Below the pieces are notes generated by a model. That model saw only the letters and a program-made list of their open reading frames with translations. It did no database searches and was not told the origin of the DNA. From Desulfoluna sp. (GTDB lineage Bacteria; Desulfobacterota; Desulfobacteria; Desulfobacterales; Desulfolunaceae), in the NCBI RefSeq assembly GCF_030145185.1, contig NZ_JAQYWB010000018.1, forward strand, positions 1-64,000: a stretch of DNA of 64,000 nt, written 5' to 3'. Positions 20,084 through 28,893 of this stretch are shown piece after piece (the stretch's first letter is position 1; the number at the start of each line of letters is the position of its first letter). The translations under genes and the position numbers were made by a program.

Positions 20084-20875
20084 TTATACCGTAATGGTTC
20101 GGGCATCAAAGACCGGCCCATCGATGCAGACATGCCGATACGGTTGATCGGTGTCACTGGATTCCACCACACACCCCATACAGGCCCCCATGCCGCAGGC
20201 CATAATCGTCTCAAGGGAGAGCTCGCACAGAGCCGAATGCCCCTCCATCAGCCGGGCAACACCCACCAGCATAGGATGGGGCCCACAGGCATAAACCTTG
20301 GAAGGACTCTTCTCTTCAAGCAGACGCGCCATGGGCTCAGTGATGCGCCCCTTCTCGCCCGCCGAGCCGTCGTCCGTGGTCACCACCACAGGAAAACCCA
20401 GGGCACGAAAGGCCCCTTCCGCCAGCACATCATCCTGGGTCCGCCCCCCGATAAAAACGGTGTGGTCTGCGGGTTTCGCTCCACCCGCTACCATCCGTCT
20501 GGCCAGAAGAAGCATGGGCGCAATGCCGATACCGCCCCCGGCGAGAAAGGTGGACTCGCCCGCCTCGGGTTCGGTAAACCGATTCCCCAAAGGCCCGAGC
20601 ATACTGAGCACCTCGCCCTCTTTCATTCCGCCGTAGACCCGGGTGTTGGCTCCAACCACCTTATACAGAAGCACCACGATGGTCTTTCCGTCCCGCTGTG
20701 TCACGTCATGGATGGAAAAGGGTCGCCGCAACAAAGTGCCCCCCCGTTCCGCCTTGAGCATCACAAACTGACCGGGCATGGCGTCGTTATAACGCTCCGG
20801 TGCCTCAAGGCCCATGTGGTAGTATCCGGGGCTCACCTCCCGGTTCCAAAGTAGGGTGCAATCGCTAAGTTTCAT
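20084..20875 (-). CDS. pyrK: Dihydroorotate dehydrogenase electron transfer subunit
   Basis: PyrK is the FAD and [2Fe-2S] subunit that links class 1B dihydroorotate dehydrogenase to NAD+. The 263 residues contain the FAD-binding RRPFSIHDV (near 60), the NAD-binding core FLAGGGIGIAPMLLLARR, a CGPHPML motif and the iron-sulfur ligands CGMGACMGC with a later Cys in HVCIDGP. A longer upstream frame exists, but ATG 20875 with GGAA before it gives the family start MKLSDCTLLWN. No pyrD is adjacent. Its stop abuts an ATG of selD, and pgeF ends 23 bases upstream. Confidence 0.9.
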   Translation of the reverse strand: MKLSDCTLLWNREVSPGYYHMGLEAPERYNDAMPGQFVMLKAERGGTLLRRPFSIHDVTQRDGKTIVVLLYKVVGANTRVYGGMKEGEVLSMLGPLGNRFTEPEAGESTFLAGGGIGIAPMLLLARRMVAGGAKPADHTVFIGGRTQDDVLAEGAFRALGFPVVVTTDDGSAGEKGRITEPMARLLEEKSPSKVYACGPHPMLVGVARLMEGHSALCELSLETIMACGMGACMGCVVESSDTDQPYRHVCIDGPVFDARTITV

Positions 20876-20898
20876 CGTGATTCCATTGATTTTCAAAA

Positions 20899-21663
20899 TT
20901 ATTGGGGGGCCAACGACGTGATGCCGATGACCGTTGCCAAGCGGCCGGTTGTGTGATTCCGCCGGTATGAAAAATAGTGTTCTGCATCGCATCGGGTGCA
21001 GAGCTGCGCGGCTGCAATATGAGAGGCCTTCAGGCCAGCGTGACACAGCTGATCCCGACTGATAGCCCAAAAGTCAAAGTGGTTAAACCCCACCCGATGG
21101 GTATGAAAGGCCTTGGGCAGTTCATGTTTGTAATGGGTAAACTCAGCACAGCAGGGCCCAAGGGACGGTCCGATCCCAGCCAGCAGATCCGCAGGACGAC
21201 ACCCGAAGCGCTCTTCCATCACCGATACGGTGGCTGCAAGAACCCCGGCCACACTGCCACGCCATCCGGCATGGGCATTGGCCACCACCCTTTTCGTCGG
21301 GTCCACAAGGACCACGGCCTGGCAGTCGGCGGTGAGGATGGTCAGCATCGCGCCGGGCCGATCCGTCACCACGGCGTCCGCTTCTATCGGCACCACACCC
21401 GGGCCGGTATGGACATGCACGGCGTTGCCGTGAACCTGAGAGAGCGTCACCAGCTCCTCACCGCCGGACTCGATCAGAATCGCCTTGCGGTTGGCGGCCA
21501 CCACCTGGGTATCATCGCCTGAGGAGACCCCGGCATTAAGACCTTTATAAAGCCCTTCGCTGTGCCCTCCCTTGCGCGTAAAACACCCGTGAAAAAGCCA
21601 GGACATCCTGGAAAAAGCGGGAAAACGATCATAGACCAGCCCACCTGAATACATTCGCTCCAT
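20899..21663 (-). CDS. pgeF: Peptidoglycan editing factor / purine nucleoside phosphorylase family (YfiH)
   Basis: The YfiH/LACC1 family has been shown to act on purine nucleosides (phosphorylase, deaminase) and, in E. coli, to remove wrongly built peptidoglycan precursors. The 254 residues carry the family hallmarks SQVHGNAVHV, LTADCQAVVLVDP, ANAHAGWRGS and CCAEF, which provide the His/Cys metal site. ATG follows AGGGGAGG at ideal spacing. It lies in a minus-strand series with the amidase upstream and pyrK downstream. Confidence 0.92.
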   Translation of the reverse strand: MERMYSGGLVYDRFPAFSRMSWLFHGCFTRKGGHSEGLYKGLNAGVSSGDDTQVVAANRKAILIESGGEELVTLSQVHGNAVHVHTGPGVVPIEADAVVTDRPGAMLTILTADCQAVVLVDPTKRVVANAHAGWRGSVAGVLAATVSVMEERFGCRPADLLAGIGPSLGPCCAEFTHYKHELPKAFHTHRVGFNHFDFWAISRDQLCHAGLKASHIAAAQLCTRCDAEHYFSYRRNHTTGRLATVIGITSLAPQ

Positions 21664-21749
21664 GGAGACCTCCCCTTTAGAAACATGGGTTCGTCACATA
21701 CCGAGGTGCGGAGAACCCATCAAAACAACACATGACGCCACACGTATCA

Positions 21750-22553
21750 TCATGTCTCTGTCAATTTCCTGCTGTAACACATGGGACGCCGTTCTTCAAG
21801 GCAAGGAACAAGGGTCCTGAAGGCTGTCATCTCCTCCGATTCCATGGCACCCACCACCTCACCCTCCGCACTCCCGGCATGGGCCAGCGTTTCACCCAGT
21901 GGCGAGACAATCTGCGAGCCGCCTTTATAGACCAACCCCCCGGACCGCCCAACGCGATTCGCCCCGACAACAAAACACTGATTCTCGATGGCCCGTGCCT
22001 TCAGCAAAGCCTCCCAGTGAGAAAGGCGAGTCGCGGGCCACTGGGCCGGGATCACAAGAATTTCCGCCCCGTCCAGCACCAATCCCCGGGCCAACTCTGG
22101 AAACCTCAAATCATAACAGATCATCAGCCCCAGCCGGCCTATGGAGGTGTCAGCCACCACCGCCTTTTGGCCTGCGGAGAAATGGGCATCCTCCCCCGTT
22201 GGAGTAAACAGATGAAGCTTGCGATACCCGCCCTTGATCTCACCGTCCCGGTCCACCACATGGAGGGTGTTGACCACCGCGCCATCCACCACCTCGGGAA
22301 GGGAGCCTGCCACGACCATGCGCTCTCGGGCAGCCAGGGCTTGAAGCCTCGCAAGAATCCCTGGAGTACTCTTCGCCATGTCAACAAGATGTGCGTGATC
22401 GAATCCACAACTCCACATCTCCGGCAACACCGCCAGATCACACCCGGCTTCGGCCAGCCGCATTATCCCCTGAAACCCACGTGTGAGGTTCGCTTCAAGC
22501 GCCCCCTCCACCACATCAAACTGCACGATCCCGGCCACAACCGATGAATTCAT
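21750..22553 (-). CDS. Carbon-nitrogen hydrolase, omega-amidase-like
   Basis: Member of the nitrilase superfamily, closest in pattern to the Nit2/YafV omega-amidases that hydrolyse alpha-ketoglutaramate or similar amides. The catalytic triad is visible: Glu in LPEMWSCGF (near residue 44), Lys in GGYRKLHLF (near 107) and Cys in LMICYDLRFPEL (near 140). The 267-residue length is normal. ATG follows GAGGT. Substrate is inferred only from overall similarity. Confidence 0.88.
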   Translation of the reverse strand: MNSSVVAGIVQFDVVEGALEANLTRGFQGIMRLAEAGCDLAVLPEMWSCGFDHAHLVDMAKSTPGILARLQALAARERMVVAGSLPEVVDGAVVNTLHVVDRDGEIKGGYRKLHLFTPTGEDAHFSAGQKAVVADTSIGRLGLMICYDLRFPELARGLVLDGAEILVIPAQWPATRLSHWEALLKARAIENQCFVVGANRVGRSGGLVYKGGSQIVSPLGETLAHAGSAEGEVVGAMESEEMTAFRTLVPCLEERRPMCYSRKLTET

Positions 22554-22634
22554 TTCAACCTCATATTTATGTCTCTACGAGTCCGCGGTAAAAAGAGCCC
22601 GCACAGGAATGCAGGCAAAATAACCTGTGTGAAT

Positions 22635-23426
22635 TTATGCAGCCCCCCTATCCCGCCGAGCAAAAACCAGGGCCGAAACCTCGGCGGCTCCATGTTTTTT
22701 CAAGACCGTGGCACACGCCATCAGGGTGGAGCCGGTGGTGAAGACATCATCCACCAGAAGGATCCGCTGGCCCTTGACCTCCCTACCGGGGCGCAGCTCA
22801 AAGGCACCTTTCATGTTCTTTAATCGTGCCTTTCGGGTCAAACCCGCCTGGGGGGTGGTGGCCCGCCTTCGACGCAACAACCGGTGGCAGACATCCAGCC
22901 CCGCCTCCACCTCAAACGCTTTCAGGAGGACAGACACCTGATTAAACCCGCGTTTTCGCAACCGTTTACCATGCAGGGGCACCGGAACCACCAGATCAAT
23001 ATCCCACCTTTTCGTCTCATCGTCCAGATGGGCATGCAAAGCCCTGGCAAAAAGAAGGCGCCCCATGGGAGGCGCCAATGCTCGCTTGTTCTGGTATTTA
23101 AGAGCCCTTACAGCCATGGCAGGCCCGCCATCGTGAAGGAAGAGGGCTGTCATGCGAGATAGCGGGCGATCTGGATCCATACAGGAGCCGCACAAAGGCG
23201 GGTCGCAGACCGCCCCTGCCAAAGGCATCCCACAGGCCGTGCAGCGTTGGCCCGAAGGCTCTTCCGCACCCCCTCGACACAAGGTGCACATCACAGGACA
23301 AAGCGCCCTGTGAAAAAAGGAGACCAGGTCCTCTCCCCCTGTCCGTGGCAGACCACCTCCACGCTCCCAGGGAAGCAACACCCCACAGACCCGACACCGG
23401 GGCGGAAAAATCAGGTGCCGCATCAT
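22635..23426 (-). CDS. comF: ComF family phosphoribosyltransferase-like protein
   Basis: ComF-family proteins join an N-terminal zinc finger to a phosphoribosyltransferase fold; in naturally competent bacteria they help DNA uptake. Here the finger has CRVCG, CTLC and CGSC pairs (about residues 8-80) and the C-terminus has the PRPP motif RILLVDDVFTTGSTL. The frame is open further upstream to 23537, but that stretch is an intergenic repeat (23474-23510), so ATG 23426 (or 23423, with GGGG six bases before) is chosen, giving about 263 residues. Whether this organism is competent is unknown. Confidence 0.88.
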   Translation of the reverse strand: MMRHLIFPPRCRVCGVLLPWERGGGLPRTGGEDLVSFFHRALCPVMCTLCRGGAEEPSGQRCTACGMPLAGAVCDPPLCGSCMDPDRPLSRMTALFLHDGGPAMAVRALKYQNKRALAPPMGRLLFARALHAHLDDETKRWDIDLVVPVPLHGKRLRKRGFNQVSVLLKAFEVEAGLDVCHRLLRRRRATTPQAGLTRKARLKNMKGAFELRPGREVKGQRILLVDDVFTTGSTLMACATVLKKHGAAEVSALVFARRDRGAA

Positions 23427-23473
23427 GAGCCCCAAAGCGGAAACCCACCGCAGAGGAAAAACCAAAGAATGAT

Positions 23474-23510
23474 GCCTCCGGCGGCAAGGTGAGCCACCTT
23501 GAAAGCTGGT
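23474..23510. repeat. REP-like repeat, module A
   Basis: GCCTCCGGCGGC is followed by the hairpin CAAGGTGAGCCACCTTG and GAAAGC. It lies between rlmB and comF, directly upstream of the comF start. Confidence 0.8.
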
Positions 23511-23567
23511 TTTTACGGCGCTTTTTTTCCTCACCATCAGGTACCCACGCGACCCTTCCGAAAATGA

Positions 23568-24350
23568 TTATCCGGCGTCGCCTCTCTGACGAACCACCTC
23601 GTACATCACGAGGGAGGCCGCCACCGAGGCGTTCAGGGAGTCCACCACGCCTTTAAGGGGAATGGAGACGATGAAGTCGCACCCCTTTTTAACAAGAGGC
23701 CGAATCCCCTTGCCTTCGCTTCCCACCACGATCCCCAGAGGACCCGTAAAGTCACCGCCGAACAGAGAACTCTCCCCGTCGGCATCCAGACCCGCAAACC
23801 AGAGCCCCTTTGCCTTGAGCTCCTCCATGGTTTTGGCCAGGTTGGTCACCACAGCCACCGGCATATGTTCCAGAGCCCCGGCGGACGCCTTGGAGACCAG
23901 GGCCGTCAACTGAGCCGATCGATCTTTGGGCACCACCACCCCATGGGCACCGGCGCAATGGGCCGAGCGCACAATGGCCCCCAGGTTCCGTGGGTCTTCA
24001 ATACTGTCCAAGAGCACAAGAAACGGCTCTTCGCCCCGCTTTTCGGCCAAAAGCAGAACATCTTCCGGTGCCACACCGGGAAGGGATCCAGCGTCCAGGG
24101 CCGCCCCCTGATGGTGGCTGGTACCGCAAAGTTCTTCGAGCATGTCTGCCTCTACGCGCTTCACCGGCACCTTCTTCTCCCGGGCGAGCGTCTCCAGCTC
24201 ATCCACCCGACGATCCCGTCGGCCCGATGCGAGAATCAGCTCACGAATCTGGCGCCTTCCGGCCTTTAAGGCCTCCATGACCGGATTGATGCCATACAGA
24301 AGGCCTGCCGCAGGTTTGGGCCGCGTGTTTTGCTTTTTATTTTTTATCAT
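23568..24350 (-). CDS. rlmB: 23S rRNA (guanosine-2'-O)-methyltransferase, RlmB/TrmH family
   Basis: SpoU-class SAM enzyme predicted to methylate the ribose of G2251 in 23S rRNA. After a basic N-terminus, an L30e-like substrate-binding domain (LLYGINPVMEALKAG) is followed by the knotted methyltransferase domain with motifs NLGAIVRSAHCAG, GSEGKGI and SLNASVAASLVMYE. The 260 residues are a normal length. The ATG overlaps the gmk stop (ATGA, 24347-24350), so the genes are coupled. Confidence 0.93.
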   Translation of the reverse strand: MIKNKKQNTRPKPAAGLLYGINPVMEALKAGRRQIRELILASGRRDRRVDELETLAREKKVPVKRVEADMLEELCGTSHHQGAALDAGSLPGVAPEDVLLLAEKRGEEPFLVLLDSIEDPRNLGAIVRSAHCAGAHGVVVPKDRSAQLTALVSKASAGALEHMPVAVVTNLAKTMEELKAKGLWFAGLDADGESSLFGGDFTGPLGIVVGSEGKGIRPLVKKGCDFIVSIPLKGVVDSLNASVAASLVMYEVVRQRGDAG

Positions 24351-24922
24351 GACGCCACCCCGTCACGACAGCCCTTCACGACCGCCACAAAAGCGGCCAC
24401 CGCCTCTTCCAGGCCATCATTGATGATCACATAGCGATAAAAATCGCGCTGATTCATTTCACCCACGGCATTCTTCATCCGTTTCTTGATGGTTTCAGGC
24501 GTGTCCGTCCCTCTCTTCTCAAGACGAGCCAGAAGCTCCTCCTCAGAGGGGGGCATGATGAAAATGGTCACACACGAGGGGAGCGCCTCACACATCTGAC
24601 GGGCACCCTGCACATCAATATCAAGAAGCACGTCGATCCCCTTGGAGACGGTCGCTTCCAGGGTTTCAAGGGAGGTGCCGTAATAGTTGCCATGCACCTC
24701 GGCCCATTCAGCCATGAGCCCTTGCTCAATACGCTCTTGAAACGCTTCTTTGGCTATAAAATGGTAGTCCACCCCATCCTGTTCTACGGCCCGAGGGCGC
24801 CTGGTGGTGTGTGAAATGGAGTAAGTGATGTCGGGATAAATCTTTAAAAGCTCCCGACACAGGGTGGATTTGCCAGCACCCGACGGCGCCGACACGATAT
24901 AAATATTACCTCGTCGTTTCAA
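24347..24922 (-). CDS. gmk: Guanylate kinase
   Basis: Phosphorylates GMP to GDP. The 191 residues carry the P-loop SAPSGAGKSTL (near 11), the GMP-binding region SHTTRRPRAVEQDGVDYHF and DIDVQGARQM. The start is an unusual TTG at 24922, six bases after AGGAGA, and gives the family N-terminus MKRRGNIYIVSAPSG. It follows remA by about 20 bases in the order yicC-remA-gmk seen in many bacteria, here with rlmB added. Confidence 0.96.
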   Translation of the reverse strand: MKRRGNIYIVSAPSGAGKSTLCRELLKIYPDITYSISHTTRRPRAVEQDGVDYHFIAKEAFQERIEQGLMAEWAEVHGNYYGTSLETLEATVSKGIDVLLDIDVQGARQMCEALPSCVTIFIMPPSEEELLARLEKRGTDTPETIKKRMKNAVGEMNQRDFYRYVIINDGLEEAVAAFVAVVKGCRDGVAS

Positions 24923-24940
24923 AATCTCTCCTGAAAAGGC

Positions 24941-25216
24941 CTACTCGGCCTTCTCCTCTTTCCCACCGTCCCGAAGCTGGGCATACCGCTGGGAGATAGT
25001 CTCCGCCTGAATGGCTGAAAGAATCACATGGTTGCTGTCCATCACAATAATCGAACGGGTCCGTCTGCCATGGGTGGCGTCCACCAGCCGCTTGTCATCC
25101 TTGGCATCGTCCTTTAATCGCTTCATGGGTGCCGAGTTGGGAGAGACGATGGCGATCACATGCTCCGCCACCACGCTGCTTCCAAAGCCAATATTCAATA
25201 ACGCCTGCTGTTCCAT
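24941..25216 (-). CDS. remA: DUF370 / RemA family regulator
   Basis: A 91-residue DUF370 protein. The Bacillus RemA is a DNA-binding regulator of biofilm matrix genes, and related proteins sit beside gmk in many phyla, including Desulfobacterota. The family core is visible: [28 protein letters not shown] and [19 protein letters not shown] 25216 with GGAC at a 7-base distance gives the usual MEQ start; ATG 25222 is the alternative. The frame stays open upstream into the intergenic repeat, which is not coding. Function in this organism is unknown. Confidence 0.92.
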   Translation of the reverse strand: MEQQALLNIGFGSSVVAEHVIAIVSPNSAPMKRLKDDAKDDKRLVDATHGRRTRSIIVMDSNHVILSAIQAETISQRYAQLRDGGKEEKAE

Positions 25217-25244
25217 AATCATGTCCAAAAAATAAAAAAATGAT

Positions 25245-25567
25245 GCCTCCGGCGGCAAGGTGTGCCACCTTGAAAGCGGGTTTGCGAATGCGCATCGGGA
25301 GGTGCCTCTTGAGACTGTAATGCCTCCGCATTCGCCCGAAGTATGCCGGTCAGCAACCTGCTTTTCACTTGCGACTCATGGGCTGACATGAACCGGAATC
25401 ACTCCGGCGGCAAAATCTACCACCTTAAAAGCTGAATCACGAATGCGAAGCGGGGATCATTCTCAGGTTCCCGAAGATTTGCATTCGCGCACTGAGAGGC
25501 GGGATGCGTTTGCGTCACGAGCACATCCCGCTCAGCGCTTCCGGCAGGATCGCCGGAGGCGCTTTTT
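25245..25567. repeat. Composite REP-like element (two A/B units) ending in a hairpin
   Basis: Two tandem units lie between remA and yicC. Unit one (25245-25335) has GCCTCCGGCGG, the hairpin AAGGTGTGCCACCTT, then GCGAATGCG (25284-25292) pairing with CGCATTCGC (25327-25335). Unit two (about 25402-25488) is degenerate, with CGAATGC (25440-25446) and GCATTCG (25481-25487). A GGGATG/CATCCC hairpin follows. The right end is a strong stem, GCGCTTCCGGC with GCCGGAGGCGC, then TTTTT (about 25535-25567), a terminator shape on the plus strand although both flanking genes read minus. Confidence 0.8.
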
Positions 25568-25598
25568 CTTAAACCTCTATGACAGGGCTTCTGACGCC

Positions 25599-26480
25599 TT
25601 ACTCAATATTCTGGACCTGCTCGCGCATCTTTTCGAGTTCAGACTTCACGGAGACAATGGTATGAGCGATCTCGGCCTTCCCGATTTTGGAGCCCATCGT
25701 GTTGAACTCCCGGTTGAACTCCTGGAGCAGGAAGTTGAGCTTTCTGCCCGCCTCTTCGTCTCCGGCCATGATGGCGCGAAACTGAAGGATGTGGCTTCGA
25801 ACCCGGGTAATCTCCTCGGAGATATCGCTTCGATCGGCCAGAAGAGCTGCCTCCTGAGCGATCCGCGACTCATCCACTTCCACGGTGCTGCCACAAAGGG
25901 TAGCGATGCGGTCCAACAGGCGTTCCCGATAAATAGCAGGGAGCGCCCCGGCCCCCTCCTCAATAAGATCCAGGGCAGCTTCCACGTTGTCCAGCCGCTC
26001 CCTCAAGTCATTGGCCAGAAACTCACCCTCTTTGGCCCGCATGGCATCAAGCCCTGCAAGGGCTTCCACCAGGCATGATTCCGCCACGCTCCAGTGGTGA
26101 TCGAAATCCGTTTCAATCTCTTTGGGAACCACCAGGCCATTGATGTGCAGCAGCTGGTCCAGTGTCACCTCGGCGTCGATACCAGCCGCCTTGGCCGCCT
26201 CTTTCAAGGCCACGCCATAGGCTCTGGCCTTGGCTGTATCTGCTTTAAAAGCGATGGCTTCGTCAGCTTCATTTCGAATCACCACACGGGCTTCCACCCG
26301 GCCTCGTTCCAGCCGTGCGGCGATCACGCCGCGGACCTTCTCTTCAAACCGGCTGTACCCGTGAGGGACCTTAATGTTGGCGTCAAGAAATCGGCTGTTA
26401 TAACTGCGGAGCTCCACTTCGGCCGTCACGCTGCCGTCCATTTTATCCGCCCGGGCATAGGCAGTCATGCTTTTTACCAT
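25599..26480 (-). CDS. yicC: YicC family endoribonuclease
   Basis: YicC/YloC proteins are RNases; the E. coli protein affects small-RNA decay. The 293 residues begin MVKSMTAYARA, contain the family segment ELRSYNSRFLD (near 28) and end in the conserved acidic C-terminal domain DISEEITRVRSHILQF, then NREFNTMGSKIG. Length is normal. The start overlaps the end of the DUF4416 gene by seven bases. It is first of the yicC-remA-gmk-rlmB group. Confidence 0.92.
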   Translation of the reverse strand: MVKSMTAYARADKMDGSVTAEVELRSYNSRFLDANIKVPHGYSRFEEKVRGVIAARLERGRVEARVVIRNEADEAIAFKADTAKARAYGVALKEAAKAAGIDAEVTLDQLLHINGLVVPKEIETDFDHHWSVAESCLVEALAGLDAMRAKEGEFLANDLRERLDNVEAALDLIEEGAGALPAIYRERLLDRIATLCGSTVEVDESRIAQEAALLADRSDISEEITRVRSHILQFRAIMAGDEEAGRKLNFLLQEFNREFNTMGSKIGKAEIAHTIVSVKSELEKMREQVQNIE

Positions 26481-27019
26481 TGGGGTATCTGTTCCTTTTT
26501 TTGATGAAGTAACACATCATATCGCCTGCGGACGTCGGTCAGAAAACCGATCATCGACGGCTCGGTGTAATCGGGAAAAGTCCAGGGCAAAGGGCGAAAC
26601 GCCCCCGCTCTGTAAGTCAGGGTAAGGTCTGCGAAGATCCCCTTACCGATATAGATTTTGTGCGTGTAATCCTTGGCTGAGGCCAGCACAAACCGGGAGT
26701 GAAGAAGAATTCCGGGGTCCAAGTTCACCCGCCGGTTTCCTTCTGTTGAAAAATCATCCTCTATAGTATTGGTGCACCGCTTGATATCAGCCAGTGTCTC
26801 CTGACCCACCAGGCGAGAAAAAGAGAAGACCCTTCGGAAAAGAGGCCCTCCCATCTCCTTTTTATAATAGGAGGTATCGCTGAAAGGCATCCAGCGGCTC
26901 ACCATGTCCACGGGGCCGAACCGACCCACCAGGGCGGCGGCAACGCCTGAAAGCAAGCGCCTCTCTTCGGTCAGCACGCCGATAACCAGCTTTGCTGGTA
27001 ACGTCTTTCCCGGTTTCAT
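26474..27019 (-). CDS. DUF4416 family protein
   Basis: A 181-residue protein of a conserved family of unknown function common in Desulfobacterota and Thermodesulfobacteria. Recognisable features are the N-terminal KLVIGVLTEE, PFSDTSYYKKEMG, then RRVNLDPGIL and KIYIGKGIFADLTL, a set of conserved polar residues suggesting an enzyme or nucleic-acid binding role. It overlaps yicC and starts three bases after the Trm112-like gene, so these three genes are probably cotranscribed. Confidence 0.8.
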   Translation of the reverse strand: MKPGKTLPAKLVIGVLTEERRLLSGVAAALVGRFGPVDMVSRWMPFSDTSYYKKEMGGPLFRRVFSFSRLVGQETLADIKRCTNTIEDDFSTEGNRRVNLDPGILLHSRFVLASAKDYTHKIYIGKGIFADLTLTYRAGAFRPLPWTFPDYTEPSMIGFLTDVRRRYDVLLHQKKEQIPQW

Positions 27020-27022
27020 GAT

Positions 27023-27193
27023 CTATGCCAGGGGCTTGGCCTCTTCGGCCAGCATCACCGGGATACCCTCTCTGATTTCATAGACGACCTTGCAGGCAGC
27101 ACACACCAGGCCATCGCCGGATTCATTAAGTTCCACTTTTTCTTTGCATTTCGGGCACGCCAGAATTTCGATCAGTTCCTGAGAAATCGTCAT
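27023..27193 (-). CDS. Trm112 family zinc-binding protein
   Basis: A 56-residue Trm112/YcaR-like protein. Two Cys pairs, CPKC and CAAC, form a predicted zinc knuckle, with the family C-terminus YEIREGIPVMLAEEA. Eukaryotic Trm112 activates methyltransferases; bacterial members are small and mostly uncharacterised. ATG 27193 with GGA seven bases before is preferred over the TTG at 27205. Confidence 0.88.
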   Translation of the reverse strand: MTISQELIEILACPKCKEKVELNESGDGLVCAACKVVYEIREGIPVMLAEEAKPLA

Positions 27194-27388
27194 GAGACTA
27201 TCCAATTCAATGTATTATAATAAGGCCAACAACCCCGACAGAGACACAACCTGCGGTTTAAGCTCTTCACAGATCATGTCCCCGCAGATTCGGCTGGATT
27301 ACACGTTGCTTTTTCTGCAAATAGTTATCTATATCAGATGGGCTTGCCCCACGCAATGCCGGGCTTACCCACCCAATACCCATTTAAA

Positions 27389-27417
27389 TTGACACACCCC
27401 GACGCTTCTCCTATCAT
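27389..27417 (+). promoter_or_regulatory. Sigma70-type promoter upstream of waaA
   Basis: TTGACA (27389-27394) and TATCAT (27412-27417) are separated by 17 bases. It lies 183 bases before the preferred waaA start in an otherwise empty 400-base gap. Confidence 0.55.
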
Positions 27418-27599
27418 TATGAGTTTGTTGTTCCCATATTTTTTGATGATCCCATCAAAATTTCAGGGAGCCAGGCCTGCACCGCCCGAGGCGTAAGCTA
27501 AAACGCCGTTACGTCGCCAGCCTTACGGCGCCATCAACCCACAATTCCCAACGGGTGACCGCACGCTCTATTCAGGCGCCACCCCGGAGCCCGGAAACC

Positions 27600-28892
27600 A
27601 TGACCCTTTCACTCTTCTCCGGCACTGGCCTTGCCCTTTCGGCCTACAACCTTCTCTGGAAGGCCGCTGTGCCCCTGACCCGAAACCACAAGCGCCTCAA
27701 AGAAGGGCATGGACAGCGGACCCTCCGAGAAAACAAGCTCACCCCGTCAGATATCTGGATCCACGCCGCATCGGCCGGAGAAGCCTATATCGCGGCCGAA
27801 CTGGTGGCAATGCTGACAGGCCCTGACGCCCCATCCATTCTCATCTCCACCCACACCCGGCAAGGCATGGAGGTTCTTGAGCAACGCCTTGCGGCCATGG
27901 GCTCCACGCAGGTAACGACCTGCTACGCCCCCTTTGACGCCCCCAGCCTGATGAACCAGGCGTTTCACCAGGTAAACCCCAGCCTTCTTGTCCTCGTAGA
28001 GCTCGAGCTCTGGCCAGGCATGCTGGCCGCAGCCAAAAAAAACGGGACCCCCATTGCCGTCATCAACGGTCGTCTGACCCCGTCAAGCTTCAAAGGCTAT
28101 GCCAGAGCCAGAAAACTACTGGCTCCCCTGGCCCCAGAGTTCATTTCGGCCATCTCGACGGCGGACGCCCATCGTCTGGCCTGCCTGTTTCCTGAGACCC
28201 CGATTGAGGTGATCCCCAACATCAAATTTGACAGGATTCCTCCCCCTGACACCCCCCTCGACACCCCAAGAGCCCTCTTCCCCGGTGCCGAAACACGCAC
28301 TATCTATCTCCTGGCGTCCGTTCGGGAAGAAGAAGAAAACACCGTGATGGCCATGTGCCATGCCCTTCTCAAAAAAGACGAAAAGGCCCTCATCGCCTGG
28401 TTTCCACGCCACATGGAGCGGGTGGAGCCCCTGTGCCAAAACCTGGTGCAAGACGGCCTTCCCCCGATCAAACGTTCTCAGTGCAAGAGCATTAACGCCA
28501 ACCAGTCCCTCCTTGTCTGGGATCGTTTCGGAGAGTTGGGAAGCGCCTTTTCCCAGGTCGATGCTGCCTTTGTGGGCGGCAGCTTCGCCCCCCTGGGCGG
28601 TCAGAACATGCTGGAACCCCTGGCCTCAGGGCTCATTCCCGTGATGGGGCCATCCTACAGCAACTTCGCCTGGGTGGGAGACGACCTGAAGGACGCCGGG
28701 CTGCTGAGGATCTGCGCCACCCCTGACGAAGCAGCGAACCAGCTGGTCCGCATTGCCCATGAACCCGCCACCCGAAACGACCGACGCCTCCAGTTCCAAA
28801 AGCTCATCGAAACCCGTCGAGGCGGAACAAAAGCCACCTGCCGTCATCTCACCCGACTGCTGGGCACCCAAGACAGGCCAGCGCAAAAATAA
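27600..28892 (+). CDS. waaA: 3-deoxy-D-manno-octulosonic acid (Kdo) transferase
   Basis: WaaA transfers Kdo from CMP-Kdo to lipid A precursor at the inner membrane. About 430 residues: an N-terminal membrane anchor (TGLALSAYNLLWKAAVPL), the GT30 domain with WIHAASAGE (near 57) and VELELWPGM, and the C-terminal nucleotide-binding half with GGSFAPLGGQNMLEPLASG. ATG 27600 is chosen because it gives the usual short N-terminus and has GGAG before it; GTG 27555 is possible. With kdkA nearby it may act as a mono- or bifunctional enzyme; the sequence alone does not decide. It begins the LPS region. Confidence 0.93.
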   Translation: MTLSLFSGTGLALSAYNLLWKAAVPLTRNHKRLKEGHGQRTLRENKLTPSDIWIHAASAGEAYIAAELVAMLTGPDAPSILISTHTRQGMEVLEQRLAAMGSTQVTTCYAPFDAPSLMNQAFHQVNPSLLVLVELELWPGMLAAAKKNGTPIAVINGRLTPSSFKGYARARKLLAPLAPEFISAISTADAHRLACLFPETPIEVIPNIKFDRIPPPDTPLDTPRALFPGAETRTIYLLASVREEEENTVMAMCHALLKKDEKALIAWFPRHMERVEPLCQNLVQDGLPPIKRSQCKSINANQSLLVWDRFGELGSAFSQVDAAFVGGSFAPLGGQNMLEPLASGLIPVMGPSYSNFAWVGDDLKDAGLLRICATPDEAANQLVRIAHEPATRNDRRLQFQKLIETRRGGTKATCRHLTRLLGTQDRPAQK

Positions 28893-28893
28893 C

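Noticed and set aside
20876-21070. Long N-terminal extension of pyrK
   Set aside because: It overlaps pgeF antiparallel in frame space and lacks PyrK similarity; ATG 20875 gives the family start.
23427-23537. N-terminal extension of ComF
   Set aside because: These codons translate an intergenic repeat; the zinc-finger region begins after ATG 23426.
25223-25258. Extended RemA start
   Set aside because: Same reason: the extra codons are the repeat module upstream of the gene.
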